This document shows, one piece after another, positions 1 to 12,633 of a stretch of 64,000 bases of DNA. The translations under genes and the position numbers were made by a program. The stretch is from Oleispira antarctica RB-8. GTDB lineage: Bacteria; Pseudomonadota; Gammaproteobacteria; Pseudomonadales; Oceanobacteraceae. The DNA lies in assembly GCA_000967895.1 (NCBI GenBank), contig FO203512.1, positions 3,185,350-3,249,349 on the forward strand, in the 5' to 3' direction. Every line of letters starts with the position of its first letter. Within the stretch, counting starts at the first letter, position 1. The notes beneath the pieces are model-generated. The model searched no databases, was not told the DNA's origin, and was given only the letters and a program-made list of their open reading frames with translations.

Positions 1-246
1 TTTACGGGCTAGACGAGCAAAGTGCACTTCTTCTTCTGGAGACAAAAGTGGCGAGAAGCCAATTTCATTTAAATAAAGTTGCGTTGCATCTAAGGCTTTG
101 GCGGCACTTGGCTCAGCGATAAATCGCTCTTGTGAAGCCTTGCTTGTTCGCTCGACAGGCGCTGCTGGTTTTTTTGCTTTCGCTTTCGTCGGTGCTTCAA
201 TTACGTCATCGAAGGTTTCTGCACTGATTTCTTGTTGAGCTGCCAT
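1..246 (-). CDS. rpoS: RNA polymerase sigma factor RpoS (N-terminal part, cut by window edge)
   Basis: Only the first 82 codons are present; the gene continues off the left end. The product would be the stationary-phase/general stress sigma factor. The readable end contains [16 protein letters not shown] followed by [12 protein letters not shown], which matches the start of sigma region 1.2 in RpoS. It is preceded by a low-complexity Ala/Lys linker (residues 20-30) of the kind seen at RpoS N-termini. It lies directly downstream of nlpD, the classic arrangement, in which the main rpoS promoter usually sits inside nlpD (family knowledge; not shown here). The ATG at 244-246 is preceded by a GGCGGGACGAG stretch that can serve as ribosome site. 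Confidence 0.95.
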   Translation of the reverse strand, partial: MAAQQEISAETFDDVIEAPTKAKAKKPAAPVERTSKASQERFIAEPSAAKALDATQLYLNEIGFSPLLSPEEEVHFARLARK

Positions 247-324
247 GTCTCGTCCCGCCTTTTTATTTCGTTCTGATTGTTTCCGTTATGATTCAGTTTT
301 CATACCAGAACGATTGATTAAACT

Positions 325-1137
325 TCATCCTCCTCCAGAGTGCCATTTCGGCAAAAACTGAAGGGGGTCTACTGGTCTGCCATTTCGACGAATCTCAAAG
401 TGGAGTTTCACTCGATTCGTCCCAGTAGATCCTATTTCGGCAATTATCTGCCCCGCTTTAATTTTTTCTTTCTCGCGGACCAAAATGCGGCTTGTATGGG
501 CGTATGCACTGAGGAATTTTGCATCGTGTTTTATGATCACTAAATTGCCATAACCACGAAGTCCCTTCCCTGCATAAACGACCGTCCCTGCCGCAGCTGC
601 ATTTACAGATTCCCCCAATTTACCGGCGATATCAATACCCTTGTTTTGTGAATCATTGGCTAAAAAGCGCTCTATAACCTTACCTTTAGCAGGCCATCTC
701 CACCCCTTTTGGGTACCTAATGACGGTTTAACTGGCGTATTAAGACGGGTTGTTACTGTACGATTAGCAGCCTTTTCCTTCTTAGGTCTCCATTTCGACG
801 ATTTTCCGGCACTGCTAATAATTGCTGATTTTTTAACCTGTGGGGGACTTACTATGTCAATTTTCTGCCCTGCATAGATGGTGTAAGGTTTAACGATTGA
901 GTTAGTGTTAGCTAACTCGCGATAATCCCACCCATATGTCCATGCAATGGAGAACAAAGTGTCACCTTTTTCCACTATATGAAAACCCGTCGCCTTTTTA
1001 CTTTTACTGAACTTCTCTTCAGTTGATATGAATTCGCGACTACTTAGACAACCTGTCATAACTACACAAATTGCGATGATTGATACATAAGTTGCAGTCT
1101 GAAACATTTGGTTTCGAAAGTTATTTTTTTGACACAT
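325..1137 (-). CDS. nlpD: Murein hydrolase activator lipoprotein NlpD
   Basis: Envelope lipoprotein that in relatives activates the amidase AmiC during septum splitting. The N-terminus is a signal peptide ending in a lipobox MTGC (Cys30). A LysM peptidoglycan-binding domain covers about residues 53-95 (HIVEKGDTLFSIAW), then a Lys/Arg-rich linker, then a LytM/M23 domain (about 147-265). The M23 zinc site is degenerate: GIDIAG replaces the HxxxD ligand motif, although LHFEIR remains. This is the expected state for NlpD, which activates rather than cuts. Met11 is an alternative start. The next gene downstream is rpoS. DUF368 lies upstream, between this gene and pcm. Confidence 0.93.
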   Translation of the reverse strand: MCQKNNFRNQMFQTATYVSIIAICVVMTGCLSSREFISTEEKFSKSKKATGFHIVEKGDTLFSIAWTYGWDYRELANTNSIVKPYTIYAGQKIDIVSPPQVKKSAIISSAGKSSKWRPKKEKAANRTVTTRLNTPVKPSLGTQKGWRWPAKGKVIERFLANDSQNKGIDIAGKLGESVNAAAAGTVVYAGKGLRGYGNLVIIKHDAKFLSAYAHTSRILVREKEKIKAGQIIAEIGSTGTNRVKLHFEIRRNGRPVDPLQFLPKWHSGGG

Positions 1138-1294
1138 ATAAATGACAGCTTTATGCCTTTTGCAAATGCATGTAATTGTTTTAATGAATGTTATTAAAAC
1201 ACTTCTATATATTCTTTTTTAATCTAAAAACAACATAATAAATCGTTCTAATTTTGTAACTAGCACTAACATTTAGGCGTTTAACGTCTAGAGC

Positions 1295-1314
1295 AGCGGA
1301 AAAACATTTCCGCT
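1295..1314 (-). terminator. 8-bp stem-loop downstream of the DUF368 gene
   Basis: AGCGGAAA at 1295-1302 pairs with TTTCCGCT at 1307-1314 around a 4-nt loop, about 34 nt after the DUF368 stop. An outer AGGCGT/ACGCCT pair may extend it. There is no U-tract, so it may be an mRNA-stabilising or weak termination hairpin rather than a classic terminator. Confidence 0.4.
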
Positions 1315-1347
1315 TCTGGCAAGACGCCTACCTATATTAGCCCTTAT

Positions 1348-2256
1348 TCAGTCATTGCCGGGATGATTAGAGATTTTTTCTAACAAGAAAACACAACCAA
1401 ATCCGATGCAGGCCATTAGACAAGCCCACATTATCTGATCATTATTCACCCATTCAGGCAAGCGATTGAGCTGTTCAAAAGGCACTTCGAGCCCTTTGCT
1501 GTTTAAACGGAAGCTAATAGTTTCTTTCCAGGGCCACACTTTTAACAGAGCCCCCAACATAAACCCAGTCAATAAGCTGAACATCAGATCCTGATAGTGA
1601 TGTAATAACCAGCTTAATAAACGCGAAAACAACATCAATCCAAGCACAGCACCCAAGGCAAAAATCAGCATTATATCCAGCTGTAGGCCTTTTACCGCGG
1701 CTAGCACAGGCGCATACAAGCCCATTAACAAGAGAATGAAGCTGCCGGAGATACCCGGTAATATCATTGCGCAGATGGCAATACTGCCAGCAAAGAAGAT
1801 ATTTAAGTAGCTAGCTTCAATGCCGGACGGGCTGGCAATGCTAATAAAGCCCGCACAGAGAGCCCCTATTAATAGTGCAATATAGGTTTTTCCTTGCCAC
1901 AATTTGATTTGCTTAGCCATGTGCAGGCTTGATGCGAGGATCAAACCAAAGAAAAAAGACCATAATAAAATGGCCTGATGGTCTAATAAATAGTGGATAA
2001 CTTTCGCTAACGTTAAAATAGCGCTCAAGATACCCAGTAATAATACCAATAAAAAAGTGCCGTTGATTGCCTGCCAAGCAGCTTTCGGACCTTGTTTAAA
2101 CAATATGATTAGCGCATTTATATTAACGGACTTAATAGAATCCAATAGTTCGGTATAAATTCCGGTAATAAAAGCAATCGTGCCACCCGATACCCCCGGC
2201 ACAACATCAGCACTGCCCATGGCAATGCCTTTTAAATACAACCATAAATATTTCAT
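1348..2256 (-). CDS. DUF368 membrane protein, probable polyprenyl-phosphate translocase
   Basis: 302-residue polytopic inner-membrane protein of the DUF368 family. Recent work on other bacteria assigns members of this family (PopT) to flipping undecaprenyl phosphate back across the membrane for cell-wall recycling. The sequence shows two related motifs, PGVSGGT (residues 20-26) and PGISGSF (167-173), one in each half. This suggests a pseudo-symmetric two-repeat fold as expected for the family. Many hydrophobic segments fill the rest. It sits between pcm and nlpD, a position that is empty in E. coli. A strong terminator (2295-2321) separates it from pcm, so it probably has its own promoter and may read on into nlpD. 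The substrate is inferred from the family only. Confidence 0.88.
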   Translation of the reverse strand: MKYLWLYLKGIAMGSADVVPGVSGGTIAFITGIYTELLDSIKSVNINALIILFKQGPKAAWQAINGTFLLVLLLGILSAILTLAKVIHYLLDHQAILLWSFFFGLILASSLHMAKQIKLWQGKTYIALLIGALCAGFISIASPSGIEASYLNIFFAGSIAICAMILPGISGSFILLLMGLYAPVLAAVKGLQLDIMLIFALGAVLGLMLFSRLLSWLLHHYQDLMFSLLTGFMLGALLKVWPWKETISFRLNSKGLEVPFEQLNRLPEWVNNDQIMWACLMACIGFGCVFLLEKISNHPGND

Positions 2257-2294
2257 TCTGATTCCTTACTAATATTAATCACTAAGCCTGTGCT

Positions 2295-2321
2295 AAAAAA
2301 AAACCTGCAATTGCAGGTTTT
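2295..2321 (-). terminator. Intrinsic terminator after pcm
   Basis: The palindrome AACCTGCAATTGCAGGTT is followed on the minus strand by a run of nine T. It lies about 65 nt downstream of the pcm stop and upstream of the DUF368 start, and should end the ftsB-to-pcm transcript. Confidence 0.85.
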
Positions 2322-2387
2322 CATCTTTTAATTCAATTTATTCATAGGCTTGGTGCTCTTGTCATTAAACACAGCGAACCAAGCCGA

Positions 2388-3053
2388 TTAAGATTTTTTA
2401 ATTCCCGTTAAAAAAGGCACAAAATTCACCTCTTCTAATACAGTTCTCTGCCACTGATCACCATTACGAGTCACCAATACCAAGGATTGATTTTCACCCC
2501 CTACCGGTAAAATCATACGGCCACCCTCCGTCATCTGATCTAAAAGACCCTGTGGTATCTTTTCTGGTGCAGCTGCAGCAATAATACCGTCATAAGGACC
2601 TGACTGCTCCCACCCCCAATGTCCATCAGAAAGCTTAAAGCTGACATTATTCAATCTTAATTGGCGGATACGTTGCTTAGCTTTATTCAACAATGGCTCA
2701 ATGCGTTCGACACTATAAAGTCTTTTTACCAAGGGAGCCAAAATAGCCGTTTGATAACCTGACCCCGTACCGACTTCCAACACATTGTTTAATGGGCCTG
2801 CAGCCAATAATAGCTCGGTCATTTTAGCAACGATATAAGGTTGGCTAATGGTTTGACCATTACCAATAGGCAAAGAGGTATCTTCGTAAGCACGATGCGC
2901 TAGCGCTTCATCAATAAATATATGGCGCGGAGTTGAAGCCATCACGTCTAATACTTGTTGATTTTCAATGCCGCGCTCGCGTAATCTCTGTATTAAGCGA
3001 TTACGCGTACGCTGAGAGGTCATCCCTATGCCAGCTAATTGCTGATCATTCAC
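2388..3053 (-). CDS. pcm: Protein-L-isoaspartate O-methyltransferase
   Basis: Cytosolic repair enzyme that methylates isoaspartyl residues in damaged proteins using S-adenosylmethionine. The 221-residue length is close to the family norm. The SAM-binding motif I is visible as [10 protein letters not shown] at residues 91-100, preceded by the family signature [15 protein letters not shown] (65-79). It follows surE with a gap of about 70 bp and is part of the conserved truD-surE-pcm order. It is the last gene before a strong terminator. Confidence 0.96.
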   Translation of the reverse strand: MNDQQLAGIGMTSQRTRNRLIQRLRERGIENQQVLDVMASTPRHIFIDEALAHRAYEDTSLPIGNGQTISQPYIVAKMTELLLAAGPLNNVLEVGTGSGYQTAILAPLVKRLYSVERIEPLLNKAKQRIRQLRLNNVSFKLSDGHWGWEQSGPYDGIIAAAAPEKIPQGLLDQMTEGGRMILPVGGENQSLVLVTRNGDQWQRTVLEEVNFVPFLTGIKKS

Positions 3054-3125
3054 CTGTAAATCCTTGTAAAATCATCCGCTACCTAATTCTTTATTTATCG
3101 ATTCGAAACTCTTCTGAGCAGAATA

Positions 3126-3875
3126 TTAAATACCCGTTAGCTGGGATAAGCATTCTAATGCATTTCCATGAGTCATATCTGCTTGAATTGGCGTAATACT
3201 GACTTTCCCTTGCTCAATAGCATAAAAGTCGGTGCCTTCGCCCGCATCAGCACCTTCACCTGCCGCCGATATCCAATAACATTCTTTGCCGCGAGGATTG
3301 GTTGTTAGCACAGGGTTGTCGGAACGCATTCTATGACCTAGGCGTGTAACTTCTATTCCTTTTAATTGTTCGAACGGAACGTCTGGCACATTAATATTAA
3401 TAATCGTTCGCTCGGGCAGCGATAGGGCTTCTATTTGTGGCAGCAAAGAGACCAATACCTTAGCGGCCGTAGCAAAGTGTGTTTTGCCAACCAGCGAAAT
3501 CGCAATCGGGGCTTTATCTAAAAAGCGCCCTTCCATCGCAGCGGCAACGGTGCCAGAGTAAATAACATCGTCACCTAGATTTGCGCCTGAATTAATACCT
3601 GCAATAACACGCTCTATGGCGAACTCGTCGCCACGATACAAAGCATTTAAACCTAGGTGTACACAGTCTGTCGGAGTACCATTAATCGCAATAAAGCCAT
3701 TATCTAAATACAAAGGATGCAAAGGTCGATCAAGTGTTAGCGAGTTAGAAACCCCACTGCGATCTCGGTCGGGTGCGATAACATGGCACTCAAAACCTGC
3801 TTCTTTTAGAGAGCGCGCTAGTTGAGCCAACCCAGGAGCGTGAGCACCATCATCATTGGATAAGAGAAAGGCCAT
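3126..3875 (-). CDS. surE: 5'/3'-nucleotidase SurE
   Basis: Metal-dependent phosphatase acting on nucleoside monophosphates, linked to stationary-phase survival. Its 249 residues match the family. The metal site is visible as SNDDG (N7, D8, D9), and a second signature is INSGANLGDDV followed by YSGTVAAAMEG. The ATG overlaps the truD stop by one base (TAATG), so the two are translationally coupled. pcm follows it. Confidence 0.96.
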   Translation of the reverse strand: MAFLLSNDDGAHAPGLAQLARSLKEAGFECHVIAPDRDRSGVSNSLTLDRPLHPLYLDNGFIAINGTPTDCVHLGLNALYRGDEFAIERVIAGINSGANLGDDVIYSGTVAAAMEGRFLDKAPIAISLVGKTHFATAAKVLVSLLPQIEALSLPERTIININVPDVPFEQLKGIEVTRLGHRMRSDNPVLTTNPRGKECYWISAAGEGADAGEGTDFYAIEQGKVSITPIQADMTHGNALECLSQLTGI

Positions 3876-5014
3876 TATTTACTCTCTTCTTGATTGTGCG
3901 TTTCTTTTATCTGCTTTTCACTTTCCAACTCGCCTTCAGGCTTGCTTTGGTTGTAAACAAAAGGAGTTTCTTCATAGCGCTCAGGCTCTTCAACCTGCAT
4001 GAATTCTTGTAATACTGAAGTAGCGTAATGACCTGAAGCCAATGCAAAGCTGATATTCAAGTCAGCAGAACTGTCTGAATTTTCTAGCCACTGCCATTGC
4101 ATATTTTCAATGCTCGACACAATTTCACGACGCTCTTGATTTAGACCTGCGTGCTCCATACCATTACATAGATCTTGTAAAGGCTCTGAGATCGCCTGCT
4201 CAAGCGCTAAGGTTTCAGTGTGTGAATTTAAACGTCCACGACCCCACATCGGCGCGGTGGCTTTATTAGCATCTTGAGTTTCGTTAGCTGAGACATCTAT
4301 ATCCCCAGCCATTGCTTGACCCCAAAGACCTTGTTCAATACGTGCCGCTAAAACCTGATTAAAAATGTAAGAACGTGCCGCAGATAAATATATACCTTTC
4401 TTTTGGCGGTTCTTTTCTCGACGTTGGCCCGTTAACATAGCCAGCGCCTGATCCATATTGCCGCCACCGCGGCCAAAACGCTGTAGACCAAAATAATTCG
4501 GCACGCCGTTTAGTTTTATTTGTTGCAGATTATGTTCAATCGTTTTCTGCAAGCTAGCCGCATCAGTCGCGGGTAAGGAATCAGAAGTTTCTGAAGACTT
4601 AATGTTCCGTAATACAATATTAAAACGATTACCAATCAGATCACCACGACGTAACTTTTTGGTATGACGGGTTTGCACGAGTATTTCAATATCTTCTTCT
4701 GGAAAGGGGCGTGCTTCTAATACTCTTTCAATTTTCGGTGCATAGATACTGAACCATTGCGTGGTCACCGCGTAGCGATCTTTTTGCCCTGCGTAGCTAA
4801 CGTCATGCTCTTTAACGCCAAACTCTTCAGATAATAACCGCGCAACCCAATGTGTATTCACTTCACGTTTTTTAATATGAAGATAAATATGTTCACCCTC
4901 GCCTTTAGGTGACATCAGTGGAATTTCATCAACCTGAAAATCTTCTGGCGTAAGTTTTAAAATGCCATGAGCATTTGTTTCAGGGTAGGCTTTTGGCCAA
5001 TCAAAATTCCACAT
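3875..5014 (-). CDS. truD: tRNA pseudouridine(13) synthase TruD
   Basis: Makes pseudouridine at position 13 of tRNA(Glu). The catalytic Asp is D79 in YAGQKDRYAV, the TruD signature. NYFGLQRFGRGG follows further on, also diagnostic. At 379 residues it is slightly longer than the E. coli enzyme, with an acidic, low-complexity C-terminal tail (about residues 345-379) that looks dispensable. Its stop overlaps the surE start by one base, and ispF lies 60 bp upstream. Confidence 0.95.
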   Translation of the reverse strand: MWNFDWPKAYPETNAHGILKLTPEDFQVDEIPLMSPKGEGEHIYLHIKKREVNTHWVARLLSEEFGVKEHDVSYAGQKDRYAVTTQWFSIYAPKIERVLEARPFPEEDIEILVQTRHTKKLRRGDLIGNRFNIVLRNIKSSETSDSLPATDAASLQKTIEHNLQQIKLNGVPNYFGLQRFGRGGGNMDQALAMLTGQRREKNRQKKGIYLSAARSYIFNQVLAARIEQGLWGQAMAGDIDVSANETQDANKATAPMWGRGRLNSHTETLALEQAISEPLQDLCNGMEHAGLNQERREIVSSIENMQWQWLENSDSSADLNISFALASGHYATSVLQEFMQVEEPERYEETPFVYNQSKPEGELESEKQIKETHNQEESK

Positions 5015-5075
5015 ATTTGTTTCTCAAACTATTGTTTGTAATAATTGTTTTACAGCATTATTTATTAATAACGAT

Positions 5076-5555
5076 TTAGATATTCACTAGCAAGGCAACA
5101 GCATGAACAGAGATGCCTTCTTTACGGCCTTCGAAGCCGAGCTTTTCTGTAGTTGTTGCTTTAACGTTTACTTGGTTTAATGTGCAGTTAAGATCTTCGG
5201 CAATTCGCTCACGCATGGTTTCAATATGCGGCGCCATTTTTGGAGCTTGAGCAATAATAGTGATATCAACATTGCCTATTTGATAACCCTGCTCTTTGAC
5301 TAGTGTCATAACGTGACGTAATAATCCTCGACTATCAGCACCTGAAAATTCTTCATCCGTATCAGGAAAGTGCTTTCCGATATCGCCTAATGCACATGCA
5401 CCTAATAACCCATCACATAAGGCATGCAAGACGACATCACCATCTGAATGTGCTATCAGACCTTGGCTATAAGGAATTTTCACGCCTCCTAGGGTAATGA
5501 AATCACCTTCACCAAATTTATGTACATCAAAACCATGACCAATACGCATCGACAT
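5076..5555 (-). CDS. ispF: 2-C-methyl-D-erythritol 2,4-cyclodiphosphate synthase
   Basis: Fifth step of the MEP isoprenoid pathway. Zinc ligands are visible in GHGFDVH and [10 protein letters not shown]. The substrate-binding signature [11 protein letters not shown] is near the C-terminus. Three in-frame starts compete: GTG at 5561, ATG at 5555 and ATG at 5549. The last would give the usual [10 protein letters not shown] start, and no strong ribosome site decides between them. It begins about 10 nt after the ispD stop, so the pair is surely cotranscribed. Confidence 0.95.
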   Translation of the reverse strand: MSMRIGHGFDVHKFGEGDFITLGGVKIPYSQGLIAHSDGDVVLHALCDGLLGACALGDIGKHFPDTDEEFSGADSRGLLRHVMTLVKEQGYQIGNVDITIIAQAPKMAPHIETMRERIAEDLNCTLNQVNVKATTTEKLGFEGRKEGISVHAVALLVNI

Positions 5556-5565
5556 ATTCACTATT

Positions 5566-6375
5566 TTAAAAATTATTTAAATAAAACTCAGCTAACGTTA
5601 AATCTTCTGGTCGCGTTATTTTCAAGTTATCACTGCGCCCATCAACCAACTTAGGTTTTGCACCGCCATATTCCATCGCAGAGGCCTCGTCTGTCACTTC
5701 AAAACCATCGGCAAGCGCAACCTGTAAATTATCAAGCAAGGAGTTTAACGGAAACATCTGTGGAGTCAGTGCGTGCCACAGCTGTTCTCGATTGACCGTA
5801 TGATCAATCACGCTGCAAACTTTACTCTTTGTCATCGATGTACTTTCAGTAATACCACCGCGTTTCATAGTATCTCGAACAGGGGCCGCTAAAATACCAC
5901 CGTCTGGGTAATCCTCTACCGCTGAAAATAACGCATCTAAATCATGATAAGACAAACAAGGTCGAGCAACGTCATGCACAGCAACCCAAGACGGATCAGA
6001 GTCTTTCTTTTTTTCACTGTTTTCAAATTGGCTGATAGCGATTAAAGCATTCAACACTGAATAACAACGTTCACTGCCACCATAAACAACCAAAATTCGC
6101 TCATGCTTATCATAACCGCGCGCAGTACTTATTTCTTGCCAATAAGGATCACCCTTCGTGACGACTACAATCGCTTTATAGAATCCAGCACTAGCAATAT
6201 TTGAATGTTTAAAATACGGGTAACTAAGAAGATGATCTAACGTGAACTCGATGACCGTTTTAGTCACCCCTTTTACTGTCATTGACAAATACTGTTTTGG
6301 ACGATCGGCTTGCATACGTGATCCTATGCCCGCTGCCGGTAAAACTAACCATGTATCAATTAAACTGGAGGACAT
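5566..6375 (-). CDS. ispD: 2-C-methyl-D-erythritol 4-phosphate cytidylyltransferase
   Basis: Third step of the MEP pathway: it joins CTP and MEP to give CDP-ME. The nucleotide-binding signature [18 protein letters not shown] is at residues 12-29, and [10 protein letters not shown] marks the active-site region. At 269 residues it is about 30 longer than E. coli IspD. The extra length appears as insertions around residues 50-65 and a charged SEKKKDSD loop before VHDVARP. It lies 12 bp after ftsB and just before ispF, the standard gammaproteobacterial order. Confidence 0.94.
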   Translation of the reverse strand: MSSSLIDTWLVLPAAGIGSRMQADRPKQYLSMTVKGVTKTVIEFTLDHLLSYPYFKHSNIASAGFYKAIVVVTKGDPYWQEISTARGYDKHERILVVYGGSERCYSVLNALIAISQFENSEKKKDSDPSWVAVHDVARPCLSYHDLDALFSAVEDYPDGGILAAPVRDTMKRGGITESTSMTKSKVCSVIDHTVNREQLWHALTPQMFPLNSLLDNLQVALADGFEVTDEASAMEYGGAKPKLVDGRSDNLKITRPEDLTLAEFYLNNF

Positions 6376-6387
6376 TTGATTACCGTA

Positions 6388-6678
6388 CTATTGTGTTTTA
6401 TCAAGAATCAGATAAAAACTCTCATCTTTACCAATAAAGCCTAAATCTTCACGGGCCTTCTCTTCGATCAATTCATCACTGCGATGAAGATCATCCACCT
6501 CTGCACGCAACCAATCATTACGCACTTGCTGAGCCGCAATGTCTTGCTCAAGCTCAGTCATTTGATGCTGCAGCTGCCAGCTTGCAGCGACCCCAGTATC
6601 ATCCCACCAAAAACGGTATTGCAAAACGAGAATTAATAACATGGGCACAGACAAGGACAAAATCCATTTTAAAGCCAT
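6388..6678 (-). CDS. ftsB: Cell division protein FtsB
   Basis: Small bitopic divisome protein that joins FtsL and FtsQ. It has one transmembrane segment near the N-terminus (WILSLSVPMLLILVLQY) followed by a coiled coil rich in Leu/Glu/Gln and the C-terminal EKAREDLGFIGKDESFY, typical of FtsB. The frame opens 21 bases further upstream. The ATG at 6676-6678 is chosen because GGGAGG precedes it at good spacing and the product then starts MALKWIL, close to family length (96 residues). Order eno-ftsB-ispD is conserved. Confidence 0.93.
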   Translation of the reverse strand: MALKWILSLSVPMLLILVLQYRFWWDDTGVAASWQLQHQMTELEQDIAAQQVRNDWLRAEVDDLHRSDELIEEKAREDLGFIGKDESFYLILDKTQ

Positions 6679-6751
6679 GTAACCTCCCTTATCCATCATT
6701 GTTATTATTGCACTATCTATTTGTGCTGATTATTTATTGTATGACATAAGC

Positions 6752-6801
6752 AAAAAAGGAAGCGAACTTTTATCGTAATAAAAATCCCACTTCCCTTTTT
6801 T
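6752..6801 (-). terminator. Probable terminator between eno and ftsB
   Basis: AAAAAAGGAAG at 6752-6762 can pair with CTTCCCTTTTTT at 6790-6801 with one bulged C and a loop of about 27 nt. On the minus strand it ends in six T, 75 nt past the eno stop. The long loop makes it a weaker case. Confidence 0.5.
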
Positions 6802-6876
6802 ATACGTTGAAATCAATCAAAATGTCTAAACAGGCTAATGACTAGCCGCTTACTCATCCGATTATTAATCAGGAGC

Positions 6877-8234
<1,358 letters not shown>

Positions 8235-8283
8235 TACTATTTTATAAAAAATGCTTCAGATTTCTAACGTTAATTCAGTTCTT

Positions 8284-10029
<1,746 letters not shown>

Positions 10030-10135
10030 TTAAAATGTGCCGAAACTTGTATTATCTGCTCCAACAAGGATTAACCAGCCTATATTGCCGTGTTTGCGCT
10101 CACCTAGTTAATAAACCGTTTATTAAAAGAATCAT

Positions 10136-10605
10136 ATGAATCATTCAAGTATCGATAGTGCCAATAAGCAAGGATTTGCTTTCGCCATCGGAGCCGCTCT
10201 ACTATTTTCTTGTAAGCCCATTATTATTAAGTGGGCTTACAACTATGGTATTGATGTTGTTAATTCGATTAAGCGCACTTTCTTATGCGATTTATATTTT
10301 TTTCAGCAAAAAGCACATTGATCGTCTTGGCAGCTTACTGTTCACCTGTATTTCAATGGTCAGTGTCGCTGTGGCGACAATTATTCATACGGGGTTGTTG
10401 TACCGTTATTTATGATCAGTGAAGCGGTAAAGCGTATCGGTGCGGCCAACGCAGCTCTAACCGGAACCGTCGCCCGATTATGACCAGTATTATGGCCATC
10501 GTATTATTAGGCGAGGTTTTCACTCCTTACCATGGCCTAAGGATGGTATTGGTGATTTTAGGCGTGAGTCGGCTGGGGCCTAAAAAAACAGATTCAATTA
10601 AATAA
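10136..10605 (+). pseudogene. Decayed EamA/DMT-family transporter
   Basis: Pieces of a drug/metabolite transporter are readable in successive frames. GFAFAIGAALLFSCKPIIIKWAY is the start. A frame change near 10200-10260 leads to RLSALSYAIYIFFSKKH. Then comes FMISEAVKRIGAANAALTGT, and after another shift near 10470 PIMTSIMAIVLLGEVFTPYH to the stop at 10603. At least three frameshifts are needed. Total length (about 470 bp) is half of the usual 900 bp, so the centre is deleted. No intact copy of this gene is in the window; the EamA gene at 56055-56963 is a different family member. Confidence 0.8.
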
Positions 10606-10695
10606 TTCCTGCGCCCATAATAGTATTTTATATTTTTGTAAATTTACTCCATTAAGCCATTCCGATAACATACGTTTTTTTAAAGCCATTATGAT

Positions 10696-12633
10696 ATGAA
10701 TTTCCGAACTGATATAAATGGATTGCGCGCAGTAGCCGTAATCGCCGTAGTAATATTTCACTTTAATAAAGACTGGCTGCCTGGCGGTTTTGCAGGTGTT
10801 GATGTTTTCTTTGTCATCTCTGGTTTTTTAATGACATCGATTATTATAAAGGGTCTTAAAACCGATAATCTGTCTCTAGTAAATTTTTATTTCGCCAGAG
10901 CCAACCGAATAATACCGTCACTTTTTATTCTTTGCATAGCCTGTTTAATTTTCGGCTATTTCTTTTTGATACCCTTCGATTACCAAACTCTCAGCCAACA
11001 TGTCAAAAGTAGCTCCGGCTTTTTCTCTAACTCAACTTACATGAGCGAAGCTGGTTACTTCGACTCAGCTTCTCATGACAAATGGCTACTACACACTTGG
11101 TCGCTGTCAGTTGAATGGCAATTCTATATTATTTACCCCCTCATATTACTCACGGCCAATCGCCTTTTTTCGCTATCTGCGATACCAAAAACAATCATAT
11201 CATTAGCTGTATTAAGCTTTATTCTTTGCGTTTTAGCATCCGTATACATACCAGAATCCTCTTTTTATTCTTTAACAACCAGAGCCTGGGAAATGCTATT
11301 GGGGGGAGTTGTCTTTTTCTATCCGATCATGATTAAACATAACAAACGTATAATATTAAACATTGCTGGAGTAACACTTATAGCTATCAGCTATTTAGTT
11401 TTGAATGGTTCAGATGTCTGGCCAGGTACACTAACGATCTTTCCAGTACTTGGCGCCTGCCTTATAATTCTAGCGAATAACAAGCACTCCTTCATTAGTA
11501 ACAACTTTTTGGTACAAAAGATAGGAACGTACTCCTACTCAATCTACCTATGGCATTGGCCGCTTTATGTCGCACTTAATTACTTCCAATACGAAGGTAT
11601 TTTTTATTCGACTATCGGAATAATCTTATCCTTTATATTAGGTATGATTTTTTACTACCTTATTGAGAAAAAACTTGTTTTTAATTATAAAAATCTTACG
11701 AGATCTCAATACTTTTTCCATCCGACGGTATTATTCACTTTTATAGCATTCACTGCTGCCTCAACTATTCAGCACTACCAAGGGCTACCCGAACGATTCA
11801 GTCCTGAATTACAATTATCTTTCTCGCAAATAGCATCAAGCCCTCTTAGAGACAAATGCCACAGTAAGAAAAAAGATTATATTCCGCCTAAACAAGCATG
11901 CACTTATTTCGGCGAAAACATTAAATGGGCCGTATTAGGTGATAGTCATACTATTGAGATAGCTTACGCTCTCGCAAAAGCAGTTGAAGAAAACAATGAA
12001 GGGATTAAGCATTATAGTTTTTCTGGTTGCGTACCTTCGTATAAACAAGATAAGCATTTTAGCCGCTGTTCAACTTGGACGAACGATGCTGTTGCAGATA
12101 TCACACATACTAAAAGCATTGAAAACGTTGTCATTAATTATCGATACTCTCGAGCACTTTTTGGTGATATCGATCAGTTTTACCCTGCATTAGGAGATGA
12201 AAAAGATGAGGCATCTCGCAGCATGATGATCCAGTCATTAAAGATGATGATAGATGACTTAGCTTTGAGTAAAAAGAATGTCTATGTATTTTTACCCATC
12301 CCTGAATTGCAAGAAAGAATCCCAAAACTTCTCTCTAATCAATACACCTATAATTTAAATCATTTTAATAACATTGACGGCACATCATATGATTACTACT
12401 TACGTAGAAATGCTTATATATTAAATTTTTTCAAAAATGAGCAGCTAGCAGAAAACGTAAAAATAATTGACTCTTCCAAGCTATTTTGTAATGAGAACAC
12501 ATGTTACGCGATGCTTGATGGGGTGCCACTTTACTTCGACGATGACCACCCATCGATTAAAGGCGCTGAGCGATTAATTCGTTCAATATTAGAAGATAAC
12601 GACCAGCAATCAATTATTCTTCCAAGTAACTAG
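10696..12633 (+). CDS. Acyltransferase-3 / SGNH O-acyltransferase (OafB-like)
   Basis: 645-residue membrane enzyme of the type that O-acetylates lipopolysaccharide O-antigen or other surface glycans. The N-terminal acyltransferase-3 domain begins RTDINGLRAVAVIAVVIFH and has about ten hydrophobic segments up to about residue 350. The C-terminal periplasmic SGNH domain shows the nucleophile block LGDSHT (about residue 415) and the DxxH catalytic block DDDHPS (about residue 614). Next to glycan-related genes (14923-16233), it supports an envelope-modification role. The glycan target cannot be read from the sequence. It overlaps the end of the convergent gene at 12614-13468 by 20 bp. Confidence 0.88.
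   Translation: MNFRTDINGLRAVAVIAVVIFHFNKDWLPGGFAGVDVFFVISGFLMTSIIIKGLKTDNLSLVNFYFARANRIIPSLFILCIACLIFGYFFLIPFDYQTLSQHVKSSSGFFSNSTYMSEAGYFDSASHDKWLLHTWSLSVEWQFYIIYPLILLTANRLFSLSAIPKTIISLAVLSFILCVLASVYIPESSFYSLTTRAWEMLLGGVVFFYPIMIKHNKRIILNIAGVTLIAISYLVLNGSDVWPGTLTIFPVLGACLIILANNKHSFISNNFLVQKIGTYSYSIYLWHWPLYVALNYFQYEGIFYSTIGIILSFILGMIFYYLIEKKLVFNYKNLTRSQYFFHPTVLFTFIAFTAASTIQHYQGLPERFSPELQLSFSQIASSPLRDKCHSKKKDYIPPKQACTYFGENIKWAVLGDSHTIEIAYALAKAVEENNEGIKHYSFSGCVPSYKQDKHFSRCSTWTNDAVADITHTKSIENVVINYRYSRALFGDIDQFYPALGDEKDEASRSMMIQSLKMMIDDLALSKKNVYVFLPIPELQERIPKLLSNQYTYNLNHFNNIDGTSYDYYLRRNAYILNFFKNEQLAENVKIIDSSKLFCNENTCYAMLDGVPLYFDDDHPSIKGAERLIRSILEDNDQQSIILPSN

Noticed and set aside
10158-10415. Separate small membrane protein genes in the DMT remnant
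   Set aside because: The pieces match parts of one EamA protein in shifted frames, so they are a broken gene and not separate genes.
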